64,000 nucleotides of DNA from Flavobacterium jejuense (GTDB lineage Bacteria > Bacteroidota > Bacteroidia > Flavobacteriales > Flavobacteriaceae). The translations under genes and the position numbers were made by a program. Location: positions 124,001 through 188,000 of the forward strand of contig NZ_VEVQ02000005.1 in NCBI RefSeq assembly GCF_006491595.2, written 5' to 3'. The notes beneath the pieces are model-generated. The model was not told the DNA's origin, searched no databases, and saw nothing but the letters and a program-made list of their open reading frames with translations. How positions within the stretch are numbered: the first letter of the stretch is position 1; each line of letters begins with the position of its first letter. Positions 54,482-63,815 of this stretch are shown here, in pieces.

Positions 54482-54868
54482 ATGAAACTTAAATATAGAT
54501 TAGTATATTACTTATTTGGACTATTATTAGGACTATTCTTTGTTATCAAGTTCTTGGGAGCAAAAGCCGAAGCAAAAGGAGTAGAATTTTGTTATTTACC
54601 AAATTGTCGTGTATTAAAAGAACTTCGCAATAAATCCTTAAACTTTTCACCTGAAGCACAAGCTACACTGGAAGAAAATTGGATCAATTTAGACGATATT
54701 CGAAATACTTTAAAATACGGAGATGTTGATTTTTCAAAAAGTAACAAACCCTATAAAAATGGTAAAATTTACCTTATTGAAGGTAAAACTACTCAAAATG
54801 AAGAAATTAACATTACCATGATTAATTACACTTCGAAAGTAATTTTAGAAAAGATAGAAAAAAAATAA
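54482..54868 (+). CDS. DUF4258 protein with N-terminal membrane helix
   Basis: This 128 aa protein has one membrane helix (about 8-24) and a periplasmic domain with the DUF4258 pattern: LPNCRVLKELRNKSLNFSPEAQATL, WINLDDIRNTLKYGDVDFSKS, IYLIEGKTTQNEEINITMINY. DUF4258 resembles small RNase-toxin-like folds, but here it is exported. Function is unknown. Confidence 0.8.
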   Translation: MKLKYRLVYYLFGLLLGLFFVIKFLGAKAEAKGVEFCYLPNCRVLKELRNKSLNFSPEAQATLEENWINLDDIRNTLKYGDVDFSKSNKPYKNGKIYLIEGKTTQNEEINITMINYTSKVILEKIEKK

Positions 54869-54886
54869 TTTTTTTTTCAAAAACAC

Positions 54887-54916
54887 TTGCAGATACAAAT
54901 AAACCTTGTATATTTG
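54887..54916 (+). promoter_or_regulatory. Promoter of tRNA-Val
   Basis: TTG (54887-54889), 19 nt, TATATTTG (54909-54916) is an exact consensus match, 36 nt upstream of the tRNA. Confidence 0.8.
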
Positions 54917-54952
54917 CACTCGCAATACGGGAATAACGGTTGCAATTTATTG

Positions 54953-55030
54953 GGGCGATTAGCTCAGCTGGTTCAGAGCACCTCGTTTACACCGAGGGGG
55001 TCGGGGGTTCGAACCCCTCATCGCCCACCA
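54953..55030 (+). tRNA. tRNA-Val (anticodon TAC), CCA encoded
   Basis: A cloverleaf can be drawn: acceptor GGGCGAT / ATCGCCC, D arm with AGCTCAGCTGGTTCAGAGC, anticodon stem CCTCG / CGAGG around the loop TTTACAC (anticodon TAC, reading GUA and other Val codons), T arm GGGGG-TTCGAAC-CCCTC, discriminator A at 55027 and genomic CCA at 55028-55030. Confidence 0.97.
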
Positions 55031-55033
55031 TTA

Positions 55034-55073
55034 AAAAAATCCTATAAACTTCATAAATTTATAGGATTTTTTG
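55034..55073 (+). terminator. Terminator of tRNA-Val
   Basis: AAAAAATCCTATAAA pairs with TTTATAGGATTTTTT around a 9-nt loop, starting 4 nt after the CCA. Confidence 0.85.
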
Positions 55074-55100
55074 TATATAGTATTTTTAAAAAAAAATGAT

Positions 55101-55142
55101 AAAATAAAAGCTGATTAATTAGAATTAATCAGCTTTTATTTT
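55101..55142. terminator. Terminator of the MacB-like efflux operon
   Basis: An almost uninterrupted palindrome (AAAATAAAAGCTGATTAATT and its complement, 2-nt centre) followed by T residues lies 12 nt beyond the permease stop at 55154. Confidence 0.85.
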
Positions 55143-55153
55143 TTTAATAACTT

Positions 55154-57538
55154 TTAATCTTCTTTTAAGGCTTTCACGGGATTTCTGTTTGCCGCTCTTA
55201 TTGCCTGACTTCCTACTGTCAAAATTGCAATCAACAATGCTACAAAACCTGCCGCAAAGAAATACCAAAACCTCAATTTAATTCGGTAAGCAAAACTAGA
55301 CAGCCAATCACTTGATAATATATAAGCTATTGGTAAAGATATCAATATAGATATTAGAACTAATTTAACAAACTCTCCTGTAAGCATTATTGTTACTTGT
55401 GTTGCCGTTTGCCCTAATACTTTTCGTACACTAATTTCTTTTCTTCTTCTCTCAGCTGTAAATGTAGCCAAACCAAATAAACCTAAACAAGAAATTAGTA
55501 TGGCAAGAATAGCAAAATACTTAGACAAACTAGAAACCCGTTTTTCAGAAACATATTGTACTTGAAAATTATTATCTAAAAAGGTATATTCAAATATATA
55601 ACCTGGATTAAAGCTAGAATATATTTTCTCTATTTCACCTAATACTTCTTTTTCTCTCCCATTTTCAATGTGTACTAAAAATTCTGATATTTTTGGATCA
55701 GAATCCAATATGAAAAACATAGGTTTTACAGCTTCTTGTAATGATTGAAAATGAAAATCCTTAAGTACACCTATAATAGTATAAGTTTTTCCTACATATT
55801 TAATCTTTTTACCTATTGGATTTTCTAATCTCATAGCTTTTATAGCAGTTTCATTGAAAACAATTGCAGAACTATCTGTAGAAAAAGTTCTCTTAAAAGA
55901 ACGACCTTCCTTTACCTTTATATCCATTGTTTCTATAAAATCATAACCTACTCTAATATTATAAAAAGCTTGTTTTGCATCTTCACTATTTCCTGACCAA
56001 ACTAATCCTCCAGAAGTACTTATATCTGAGCCTATAATATTTTGACTTGTAGAAGCTGCTTTTATTACTCCAGGTACTTCTCTTACTATATTAAGAAATG
56101 AGTCAGAGTTTAATTGTAGTTCACCTTCTTTTTGAAAATATATTACATTATTCTTATTCATACCTAAATCTTTCGATTGTATATAATCTATTTGCATGTA
56201 TACAACAGATACAGCTACAATCAAAATTATAGATAGTGCAAATTGAAATATAACTAATCCTTTTCTAATCCAAACTTCACTTAAAGAGCTCTTTGTTGTT
56301 CCTCTTAAAATAGCAACTGGATTAAAACGCGACAAATGTAACGCTGGATAACTTCCTGCTAATAATCCTGTAAAAATTATTATTAAAATTATTACTCCAA
56401 TAGTTGATAAGTCAAAACTTAAATTTAAATTTTTACCTGTAATTTGATTGAATTCAGGAATAATTAATAAAGCTAAAACTAAAGCTAAAACTAAAGCTCC
56501 TAATGCTGTCAAAATAGATTCACTAAAAAATTGCCCAATTAATGATCCTCTTTGAGAACCTAATGCTTTTTTTACACCTATTTCTTTTAATCTTCTTGAA
56601 GCATTAGCTGTAGAAAGATTCATGTAATTGATACAAGCAATCAATAAAATAAATAAAGCAATAATAGAAAACAAATAAACATAATCCATTCTTCCACTAG
56701 TTTGTTTTCCATTTTCAAAATTTCCAAAAAGGTAATTAGACGAATACTTAGTAAGGGTTAAATCTGCTTCCACATTACTATTTTGTAATTTTGTAAAGTT
56801 TTTTATTTTAGATTTAAAATTTTCTACATCTGTACCTTCTCTTAAAACTATATATGTTAGTGGTCCATTATTAGTCCATTTGATTTCTCTTCCTATTATT
56901 GCTGAAGCTTTTTTCCATGATTCAAAAGGAAGTACAAAGTCAAACTGGTTCGTTGAATTAGTTGGTAAATCTTTTAGTATTCCCGTTACTTGATATTCAT
57001 TTTTAATATTCATCAAGTCACATGTGATTGCTTTTCCTATAATACCTTGAGTTGTACCAAAGAGTTTCAATGCCATTGATTCTGAAATTATAATTGAATT
57101 AATATCGGAAAGAACCTGCGCTCTATCTCCTTGTTTTAATTCATAAGAAAATACTTTAAAGAAATCTTTTCCCGCAAAAATTCCAGTAGCTTTTATAGTT
57201 TTGCCATCCACAAATAATGGTACTTTTGTAAACCACTCTGGTAAAGTTTGTGCAGTAGCATATTCTACTTCTGGAAATTTATCTGCCATTGTTTCTGCCA
57301 ATAAATCTGGTGTCCAATTGATAGTACTAATACCATCTGCTCCTTTAAATTGATTCCAAACTTGATATAATTCATTATCATTTTCATGAAATTTATCAAA
57401 TTTTAATTCATCAATTACCCAAAGAGCAATCAATAATACACAGGCCAAACCAGTAGACAGTCCAATAAGGTTTATAAAAAAGATTCCTCTATGTTTCTTA
57501 ATACTTCGAAAGAAGAGTTTTAAATTTAGTTTTAGCAT
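55154..57538 (-). CDS. MacB/FtsX-type ABC transporter permease
   Basis: This 794 aa protein has a helix near residues 20-42, a MacB-type periplasmic domain (about 45-280), a first FtsX block (about 285-410, MNLSTANASRRLKEIGVKKALGSQRGSLIGQFFSES), a helix (about 425-445), a second periplasmic domain and a second FtsX block (about 670-790, RRRKEISVRKVLGQTATQVTIML). Such double-FtsX permeases are common in Bacteroidota and do mechanotransmission-type export across the envelope. It is the last gene of the operon, 39 nt after its ATPase. Confidence 0.9.
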   Translation of the reverse strand: MLKLNLKLFFRSIKKHRGIFFINLIGLSTGLACVLLIALWVIDELKFDKFHENDNELYQVWNQFKGADGISTINWTPDLLAETMADKFPEVEYATAQTLPEWFTKVPLFVDGKTIKATGIFAGKDFFKVFSYELKQGDRAQVLSDINSIIISESMALKLFGTTQGIIGKAITCDLMNIKNEYQVTGILKDLPTNSTNQFDFVLPFESWKKASAIIGREIKWTNNGPLTYIVLREGTDVENFKSKIKNFTKLQNSNVEADLTLTKYSSNYLFGNFENGKQTSGRMDYVYLFSIIALFILLIACINYMNLSTANASRRLKEIGVKKALGSQRGSLIGQFFSESILTALGALVLALVLALLIIPEFNQITGKNLNLSFDLSTIGVIILIIIFTGLLAGSYPALHLSRFNPVAILRGTTKSSLSEVWIRKGLVIFQFALSIILIVAVSVVYMQIDYIQSKDLGMNKNNVIYFQKEGELQLNSDSFLNIVREVPGVIKAASTSQNIIGSDISTSGGLVWSGNSEDAKQAFYNIRVGYDFIETMDIKVKEGRSFKRTFSTDSSAIVFNETAIKAMRLENPIGKKIKYVGKTYTIIGVLKDFHFQSLQEAVKPMFFILDSDPKISEFLVHIENGREKEVLGEIEKIYSSFNPGYIFEYTFLDNNFQVQYVSEKRVSSLSKYFAILAILISCLGLFGLATFTAERRRKEISVRKVLGQTATQVTIMLTGEFVKLVLISILISLPIAYILSSDWLSSFAYRIKLRFWYFFAAGFVALLIAILTVGSQAIRAANRNPVKALKED

Positions 57539-57577
57539 GATATATAATATTTTTATTATTTATAATGTCCTTTTTCT

Positions 57578-58294
57578 TTAAGACATTACTCCTATTTCTT
57601 TTATTTGTGTTCCTAACTCTCTATTTTGATTTTCCGTTGCTACTTTTCCATCAAATAAGTTAATGACTTTATGAGCATACTGTGCGTCTCTATTAGAGTG
57701 TGTTACCATAACAATTGTTGTTCCTTCTTGATTGAGCTCTGTTAGCAAGTTCATTACTTCCACTCCATTCTTAGAATCCAAATTACCTGTAGGTTCATCT
57801 GCTAAAATTAATTTTGGATTGGTAACAACCGCCCTAGCAATAGCAACACGTTGTTGTTGACCTCCAGATAATTGGTTAGGAAAATGATTCTCTCTATGAG
57901 CAATTTTCATTCTTTCCAATACTTTCAATACCTTCTCTCTTCGCTCACTCTTATTAACTTTTAAATAAATTAAAGGTAATTCTACATTCTCAAAGACGGT
58001 TAATTCATCAATAAGATTAAAACTCTGAAATACAAAACCTAGATTTCCTTTTCTAAGTTCAGTTCTTTGATATTCTTTTAATCCACTTATTTCGTGACCA
58101 GCAAATTGATAACTTCCAGAACTTGGATCATCTAACATACCTACAATGTTCAATAGGGTTGATTTTCCACATCCAGATGGTCCCATTATGGCAGCAAACT
58201 CACCTTCAGCAATTTTAAAACTTACATCATTTAATGCATATGTTTCTAATTCTTCTGTTCTGAAACTCTTTTTTAAATTTTTTATCTGTATCAT
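57578..58294 (-). CDS. ABC transporter ATP-binding protein (MacB/LolD type)
   Basis: This 238 aa ATPase has Walker A GPSGCGKSTLLN, Q-loop FVFQSFNL, signature LSGGQQQRVAIARA, Walker B LILADEPTGNLDS and H-loop VMVTHS. Sequence type agrees with the MacB/LolD/FtsE group that powers FtsX-type permeases. It lies 11 nt after the adaptor gene. Confidence 0.95.
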   Translation of the reverse strand: MIQIKNLKKSFRTEELETYALNDVSFKIAEGEFAAIMGPSGCGKSTLLNIVGMLDDPSSGSYQFAGHEISGLKEYQRTELRKGNLGFVFQSFNLIDELTVFENVELPLIYLKVNKSERREKVLKVLERMKIAHRENHFPNQLSGGQQQRVAIARAVVTNPKLILADEPTGNLDSKNGVEVMNLLTELNQEGTTIVMVTHSNRDAQYAHKVINLFDGKVATENQNRELGTQIKEIGVMS

Positions 58295-58305
58295 TTTTTG
58301 TTTGT

Positions 58306-59559
58306 TTATTTTTTTAATATTATTTTTTCTGCTTTTCCAAAACTATCGTAATTGGATGTTATTACTTTGTCTCCTTTATTGAGCCCTTCAAGTACTTCAT
58401 AGTACTGCGAATTTTGTTTACCAATTCTAATTTGTCTTTTCTCAACTTCAGTTTCATCCGAATTTAGTACAAAAATCCATTGCCCTCCTGTACTTTCATA
58501 GAAACTTCCTTTTGGTAAAAGAAGAGCATCTGTTGATTCACCCAATTGCAATTTTATATTATAACTTTGACCTGTTCTAATTGTTTCAGGTTTTTTACCT
58601 TCAAATACCAAATCTACTTTAAATTTTCCATTACGCACATCTGGATAAACTTTTCTTACCTGAAGTTCAAACTCACTACCGTTTCTTTCTAAATTTGCTT
58701 TTAGTTCTCTTTTTACTCTATCAATGAAATGTTCATCTATATCTGCTTCAATCTTGTAATTTGTTAAAACATTAATCTGACCGATACGTTGTCCTTGAGC
58801 AATACTTTGTCCTATTTCAGCATCTAAGAAACCTAATTGTCCATCTGCAGTGGCACGAACGTTCAATTGATCAATACGCTTGTAAACCATTGACAATGTT
58901 GTTTGCATTCTAGCTAAATCAGCATCAAGACTTTTCAATGAAGTTCTACGTAAGGCATCGTCTTGTTCCGACTGTATTTTAATAATATTATATTGTTTTA
59001 CAGAAAGTTCATAGTTTTCTTTTGATGTTAAATAAATTTCTTTTGAGACTAATTTATCTTCATATAAAGATTTATTCTGATCATAATTTCTTTCTAATTT
59101 TTTCATTTCATATTCAGCAGTTGCTAAAGATTTTTTACCTTCTACTTGTCTTGAATCAAAAGCTAGTTTAGTAGATCGAAGATCATTTTGTTTTTGAGAT
59201 AAATTACTTTCACTTGCTAAAATTTGCTCATACAAATCTGTGTTTTCTAATTTTAGAATTATATCGCCTTTTTTTACAGTTGCTCCTTCTTCAATTAATT
59301 TTTCTGTAACTCTACCACCTACATAAGCATCCATATAAATAGTCGTTATTGGAGCCACATTACCATTTATTGTAATGTAATCATCAAATTTCCCATTCTT
59401 AACTTCTGCTATTGAAAGTTTACTTAATTCTGTCTTAAACGTACTTTCAGAATTTCCTAAAAATATTTTAAAGCTTGCAAACAATACTATAAATCCTAAT
59501 GTAATGTATCCAATTTGCTTTGCTCCAAAGCTTTTTCTTTTTTTAATTTGTATATCCAT
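58306..59559 (-). CDS. HlyD/MacA-type periplasmic adaptor
   Basis: This 417 aa protein has a single N-terminal membrane helix (about 15-33), a lipoyl half YVGGRVTEKLIEEGATVKKGDIILKLENTDL, a long helical hairpin (about 105-225), the second lipoyl half VRATADGQLGFLDAEIGQSIAQGQRIGQI, and a C-terminal barrel domain. It bridges the permease and the TolC-like channel and lies 11 nt after the TolC gene. Confidence 0.92.
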   Translation of the reverse strand: MDIQIKKRKSFGAKQIGYITLGFIVLFASFKIFLGNSESTFKTELSKLSIAEVKNGKFDDYITINGNVAPITTIYMDAYVGGRVTEKLIEEGATVKKGDIILKLENTDLYEQILASESNLSQKQNDLRSTKLAFDSRQVEGKKSLATAEYEMKKLERNYDQNKSLYEDKLVSKEIYLTSKENYELSVKQYNIIKIQSEQDDALRRTSLKSLDADLARMQTTLSMVYKRIDQLNVRATADGQLGFLDAEIGQSIAQGQRIGQINVLTNYKIEADIDEHFIDRVKRELKANLERNGSEFELQVRKVYPDVRNGKFKVDLVFEGKKPETIRTGQSYNIKLQLGESTDALLLPKGSFYESTGGQWIFVLNSDETEVEKRQIRIGKQNSQYYEVLEGLNKGDKVITSNYDSFGKAEKIILKK

Positions 59560-59570
59560 TTTTGTAATCT

Positions 59571-60920
59571 TTAGTTGTTAATATTAAAAATTGGTAATCC
59601 TTTATAAAAATCTAATGTTTTCTTGTTTACTTCAAGTAATAACTTTACTTGTAGGTTCTCATTTTGAGCGTTACCCAATAAGTTTTTAGAGGTATACAAC
59701 TCTAAGGAACTGATTAATCCTTTTTCGTGTTTTTTTTGTGCAGTCTCAAACGAAAGAAGCTGTGCTTTCACTTTTTGAGTACTTTGTTCATATTCAACTA
59801 CAAGTGATTTATATTTTAAAACTAACTCATTTATAGTTTTAAATAATTCTTGTTCTTGTAATTGAAGGTTATTTTCTTCTCTCAATAAAGTAATTTTTTG
59901 TTGCTTTATTTTAGAATGTGATGCCCAACCATTTGTAATTGGAATATTCAAAGAAATACCAACAAACTTAAATGTATTATCTCTAAACTGATCTTTAAAT
60001 GGAATAGTTTCTCCATTTGCATTTGTTAATGTTTGAAAATATCCTGTTCCATAACCACCATATAAAGATAATGTTGGAAAAAGACCTCCTCTAGAAACTG
60101 CCACCTGTTTTTTAGCAGCTTTAACTCTCAATTCTTTAGCTTCTATGATAGGCATGAATGTCATTGCTTTTGAAAATATAGAATCCGATTTTTCATTTGA
60201 TATATCTAATTCATTTACCCAGTTTGACTCCTCAGATATTATACTGATATCTACTGCATCCTCTAAATTCATTTCCTGAATAAGTTTTAGTTTAGCAGCA
60301 TTAAGTTGGTTTTTACTTTGAGTAACTTTTAACTTGTCAGCCAAAAGACGAGATTCAGCCTCATACAAATCAGCACCAGCTTTCATTCCAAGTTCAATTT
60401 GTCTGTTCACAAAATCATAATTAGCTTGTGATAATGATTGTTGTTCGATAGATATTTCTGTTAATCCTTCATAAAAAAGAATATCATAAAAAGCTGACAT
60501 AACCCTAAAAGCTAACAAATATTTTTGTTGTAATGTTTCTTGCTTATTTGCATTATATAAGAGCTTTGACAATTTAATTGTATTTATTTTTTGAAACCCT
60601 TTAAATAAATCCATTCTAAACTCTAAAGAATAATTATTTGAAAAGAAGTCAGTATTAACAATTCCATTATTATTAGGATCTACAGAACGTCCAAAACGGA
60701 TATTATAATCTCCAGTTGCATTTATAGTTGGTAACAAACTTCTAACTGATTGATTACGAGTTTCTTTATTTGATTGAGAATTATATTTAAAATCATTCAA
60801 TTGTAAATTGTGATCAATTGCATATGCAACGCAATCATTTAATGTCCATTTCTCCTGTGAGAACAATTGAGAAGATATCAATAAAAGGATCAAACTTATT
60901 TTTTTTATTTTCTGATTCAT
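59571..60920 (-). CDS. TolC-family outer membrane factor
   Basis: The protein is 449 aa from ATG 60920. The frame to 60944 adds eight residues ahead of the signal peptide and is less likely. A signal peptide (KKISLILLLISSQLFSQ) is followed by WTLNDCVAYAIDHNLQLND, the OEP domain opening, and two repeats of helices with short strand segments (NYSLEFRMDLFKGFQK and FVGISLNIPITNGWASHSK). It forms the outer membrane channel of the operon's ABC exporter and is its first gene. Confidence 0.92.
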   Translation of the reverse strand: MNQKIKKISLILLLISSQLFSQEKWTLNDCVAYAIDHNLQLNDFKYNSQSNKETRNQSVRSLLPTINATGDYNIRFGRSVDPNNNGIVNTDFFSNNYSLEFRMDLFKGFQKINTIKLSKLLYNANKQETLQQKYLLAFRVMSAFYDILFYEGLTEISIEQQSLSQANYDFVNRQIELGMKAGADLYEAESRLLADKLKVTQSKNQLNAAKLKLIQEMNLEDAVDISIISEESNWVNELDISNEKSDSIFSKAMTFMPIIEAKELRVKAAKKQVAVSRGGLFPTLSLYGGYGTGYFQTLTNANGETIPFKDQFRDNTFKFVGISLNIPITNGWASHSKIKQQKITLLREENNLQLQEQELFKTINELVLKYKSLVVEYEQSTQKVKAQLLSFETAQKKHEKGLISSLELYTSKNLLGNAQNENLQVKLLLEVNKKTLDFYKGLPIFNINN

Positions 60921-61129
60921 ATCATTTATTTTTTGTTCAAACATTAAATCTACTATTGTGCCAAAAGCACATATTACTGAATAATAGATAGTTATGTTTT
61001 AATTATAATTTTAAGACAAATAATTTGTAAATTTTTTTGACAGTCTTTGTCCAAATAATTAACTTTTTTTAGTTAATACTGATTTCATATTGTATTTTTG
61101 TTAGGTGTTCTTTCTTAAAAAAACTTCTT
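60921..61129. promoter_or_regulatory. Divergent control region of the efflux operon and its two-component system
   Basis: TATTTTTG at 61093-61100 is the likely -7 element for the plus-strand regulator gene. An imperfect palindrome TTTGACAG...TTTGTCCAAA (61036-61055) could be the binding site of the NtrC-like regulator. On the minus strand, TTTTGGCAC begins about 30 nt before the TolC ATG and matches the -24 half of a sigma-54 promoter, but the expected -12 GC is GA. Confidence 0.4.
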
Positions 61130-62491
61130 ATGCTGGATGCAAAAATTTTAATTATTGACGATAACAAAAGTGTTTTAAGCGCTTTAGAGATTCTATTACA
61201 ATTCGAATACAAAACTGTTACCACACTATCAAATCCTAACCAAATTTCTTCTTTTCCAGATCTAACAAGTTATGATATTGTTCTGTTAGATATGAATTTT
61301 ACTGCAGGCATTAACACAGGTAACGAAGGATTATTTTGGCTTAGAGAAATCAAAAAAAAAACTCCTTTAATTTCTGTCATAATGATGACAGCATACGGTG
61401 AAATTGATTTAGCCGTAACAGCCTTAAAAGAAGGTGCTATGGACTTTATACTTAAGCCTTGGGATAACGAAAAATTACTAACAACTATTAAGTCAGCATA
61501 TTCCTTGAGTAAATACCACAAAAAGAATAAGCCAGCTAAGCAAGAAGTTGCGAATAATACTAAAGATCACAATTATATCATTGGAAAATCCAAAGCGTTA
61601 ACCAATATTTTGAATTTGGTTCAAAAAGTAGCAAAGACAGACGTAAATGTTTTAATTACTGGTGAAAATGGTACCGGTAAAGACTTAATAGCTAGAGAGC
61701 TACATAAAACATCAACTCGAAATAATCAAGCATTTATCAACGTCGATTTAGGGTCAATTTCTGAATCTCTTTTTGAAAGTGAACTATTTGGACATATAAA
61801 AGGTTCATTTACTGATGCTAAAGAGGATAGAGTTGGTAAATTTGAAGCTGCTAAAGGGGGTACTTTATTTCTAGATGAAATAGGTAACCTATCTCTCCAA
61901 GTACAAGCTAAATTGTTATCCGCTATTCAAAATAAAAGTGTTGTAAAAGTTGGTTCTAATAAAACTATTCCTGTTGACATACGTTTAATTTGTGCTACCA
62001 ATTGCAATTTAGAAAAAATGGTTGCAGATGGTCATTTTAGAGAAGATTTACTATATCGTATCAATACTATTCAAATAGATGTTCCACCTTTAAGAGAGAG
62101 AGACAATGATATATTAGTCCTTGCTGATTTTTATTTAAATAAATTCATGACTAAATATGACAAAGAAGGTTTTAGTTTAGATCAGAGTGCCAAGCAAAAA
62201 TTAATGTCATATAGTTGGCCAGGAAATATTCGCGAACTACTCCATGCTATAGAACGTGCTGTAATTCTTTCTGATGACATTCTTTTAAAAGCTTCAGATT
62301 TCAACTTTAACTCTAAGCTTACGCAACCAACCGAAACCGTACCTGACACTATTGAAGAAATGGAAATGTTCATGATTAATAATGCTCTAAATCAAAATGA
62401 TGGAAATTACAGTGCTGCTGCAGAGCAATTAGGGATTTCTAGACAAACTCTTTACAATAAAACAAAAAAAATGGGCAATAATGGCAAGTAA
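61130..62491 (+). CDS. Sigma-54-type response regulator (NtrC family)
   Basis: This 453 aa protein has a receiver domain (phospho-Asp54 in IVLLDMNF), an AAA+ domain with Walker A GENGTGKD (178-185), Walker B GGTLFLDEIG (243-252) and an arginine finger region, and a C-terminal Fis-type HTH (YSAAAEQLGISRQTLYNKTKKMG). The sigma-54 contact loop GAFTGA reads GSFTDA (225-230), a variant I know from Bacteroidota members. It overlaps the kinase gene by 11 nt and is divergent from the exporter operon it probably controls. Confidence 0.92.
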   Translation: MLDAKILIIDDNKSVLSALEILLQFEYKTVTTLSNPNQISSFPDLTSYDIVLLDMNFTAGINTGNEGLFWLREIKKKTPLISVIMMTAYGEIDLAVTALKEGAMDFILKPWDNEKLLTTIKSAYSLSKYHKKNKPAKQEVANNTKDHNYIIGKSKALTNILNLVQKVAKTDVNVLITGENGTGKDLIARELHKTSTRNNQAFINVDLGSISESLFESELFGHIKGSFTDAKEDRVGKFEAAKGGTLFLDEIGNLSLQVQAKLLSAIQNKSVVKVGSNKTIPVDIRLICATNCNLEKMVADGHFREDLLYRINTIQIDVPPLRERDNDILVLADFYLNKFMTKYDKEGFSLDQSAKQKLMSYSWPGNIRELLHAIERAVILSDDILLKASDFNFNSKLTQPTETVPDTIEEMEMFMINNALNQNDGNYSAAAEQLGISRQTLYNKTKKMGNNGK

Positions 62492-63815
62492 AAATTTCTA
62501 TTATCTATTTATTCTACATATTTTTTTCTTGATAATTACGGCTTTGACATTGGCCTTTTTTTTCTTGAATGACAATTCATTTTTTGGAACTTTCTTTTTA
62601 ATAATTCTAATCCTTCAATCTTTTCTGTTATTACGTTTTATTAATCAAACCAATAGAAAAATAGCTTATTTTTTTGAGTCAATCAAAAATGAAGATTTTT
62701 CTATGAGCTTTTCTGAGGATACAAATGTTAGTTCACTAAATGAGCTTCATAAAAGTTTGAACATGCTTAATGATATGATTCAAAATGTTCATCTTAAAAA
62801 ACAAACACAAGAAAAATACTATCAAGAAATAATCAAACAGGCAAATATCGGTATATTAACATATAACAAAAAAGGACATATTCTTTTTGCTAATCCCAAA
62901 ATAGAAGAATTACTAAATCACAAACCTTTAAATCATATTAAACAAATTGAGAAAATTGATGCTAAAATGTACCATCTTTTTTCTGAATTAGATCCATTTG
63001 ACAGGAAATTGATACAACTAACTAATGAACGAGAAAAGAAGCTAATTTCCTTAAAATCTACATCAATAACTTTAAATAATGAAGAACTCTTACTAGTTGT
63101 TGCACAAGATATTTATCAAGAATTAGATGAGAAAGAAAGTGATTCTTGGGCTCGACTTATTCGTGTACTTACTCATGAAATTATGAATGCCATAAGTCCA
63201 ATTACATCGATTTCTGAATCTATTTTAAAATACTATCAAAAAACAGATTCTTCCTTAAGTGTTGAACAAATTCAAAATACAATAAAAGGATTAGGAATTA
63301 TCAAGGAACAAGGAAATGATTTAATGGAATTTGTACAATCCTATAGGAGGTTACTAAGTTTACCTCCTCCTGATAAAGCATTTGTTCCAGCTATTCGTTT
63401 GCTAGAAAAGATAAAAGTATTGATGAATAAAGAATGTACAGATACTAATATCCATTTTACTGAAAAAATAAATCCCCCAGATCTTGAATTTTTTATAGAT
63501 GAAAAACAAATTTCTCAAATATTAATTAATCTAACAAAAAATGCTTTACAATCAATTGCTGGATTAGAAAATGGTTCTATAATAATAATTGCTGGAATTA
63601 CAGATCAAGGAAATCGCTATATAGAAGTTTGTGACAATGGTCCTGGTGTTCCCTCTGAACTAATTGACGAGGTTTTTGTTCCTTTCTTTACTACTAAAAC
63701 TTCTGGCACAGGTATTGGTTTAAGTTTATCTAAACAAATCATGCATTTACATGGTGGTAGTATTAAAGCTTATTCAGTACCTTTTCAGAAAACTTCTTTC
63801 ATTTTGACCTTTTGA
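62481..63815 (+). CDS. Sensor histidine kinase paired with the NtrC-type regulator
   Basis: This 444 aa protein has two membrane helices at the N-terminus (about 8-30 and 33-52) with almost no periplasmic loop, a HAMP-like or linker part, a PAS-like domain (about 115-215: YYQEIIKQANIGILTYNKKGHILFANPKIEELL), a HisKA-like region with RLIRVLTHEIMNAISPITS (phospho-His) and HATPase (NLTKNALQSI, CDNGPGVP, TSGTGIGLSLSKQIM). The minimal periplasmic part suggests it senses an intracellular or membrane signal. Confidence 0.93.
   Translation: MASKNFYYLFILHIFFLIITALTLAFFFLNDNSFFGTFFLIILILQSFLLLRFINQTNRKIAYFFESIKNEDFSMSFSEDTNVSSLNELHKSLNMLNDMIQNVHLKKQTQEKYYQEIIKQANIGILTYNKKGHILFANPKIEELLNHKPLNHIKQIEKIDAKMYHLFSELDPFDRKLIQLTNEREKKLISLKSTSITLNNEELLLVVAQDIYQELDEKESDSWARLIRVLTHEIMNAISPITSISESILKYYQKTDSSLSVEQIQNTIKGLGIIKEQGNDLMEFVQSYRRLLSLPPPDKAFVPAIRLLEKIKVLMNKECTDTNIHFTEKINPPDLEFFIDEKQISQILINLTKNALQSIAGLENGSIIIIAGITDQGNRYIEVCDNGPGVPSELIDEVFVPFFTTKTSGTGIGLSLSKQIMHLHGGSIKAYSVPFQKTSFILTF

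Noticed and set aside
60940..60970. Sigma-54 promoter for the TolC operon
   Set aside because: TTGGCAC matches the -24 half, but the -12 position reads GA instead of GC, so it is mentioned only as a half match.
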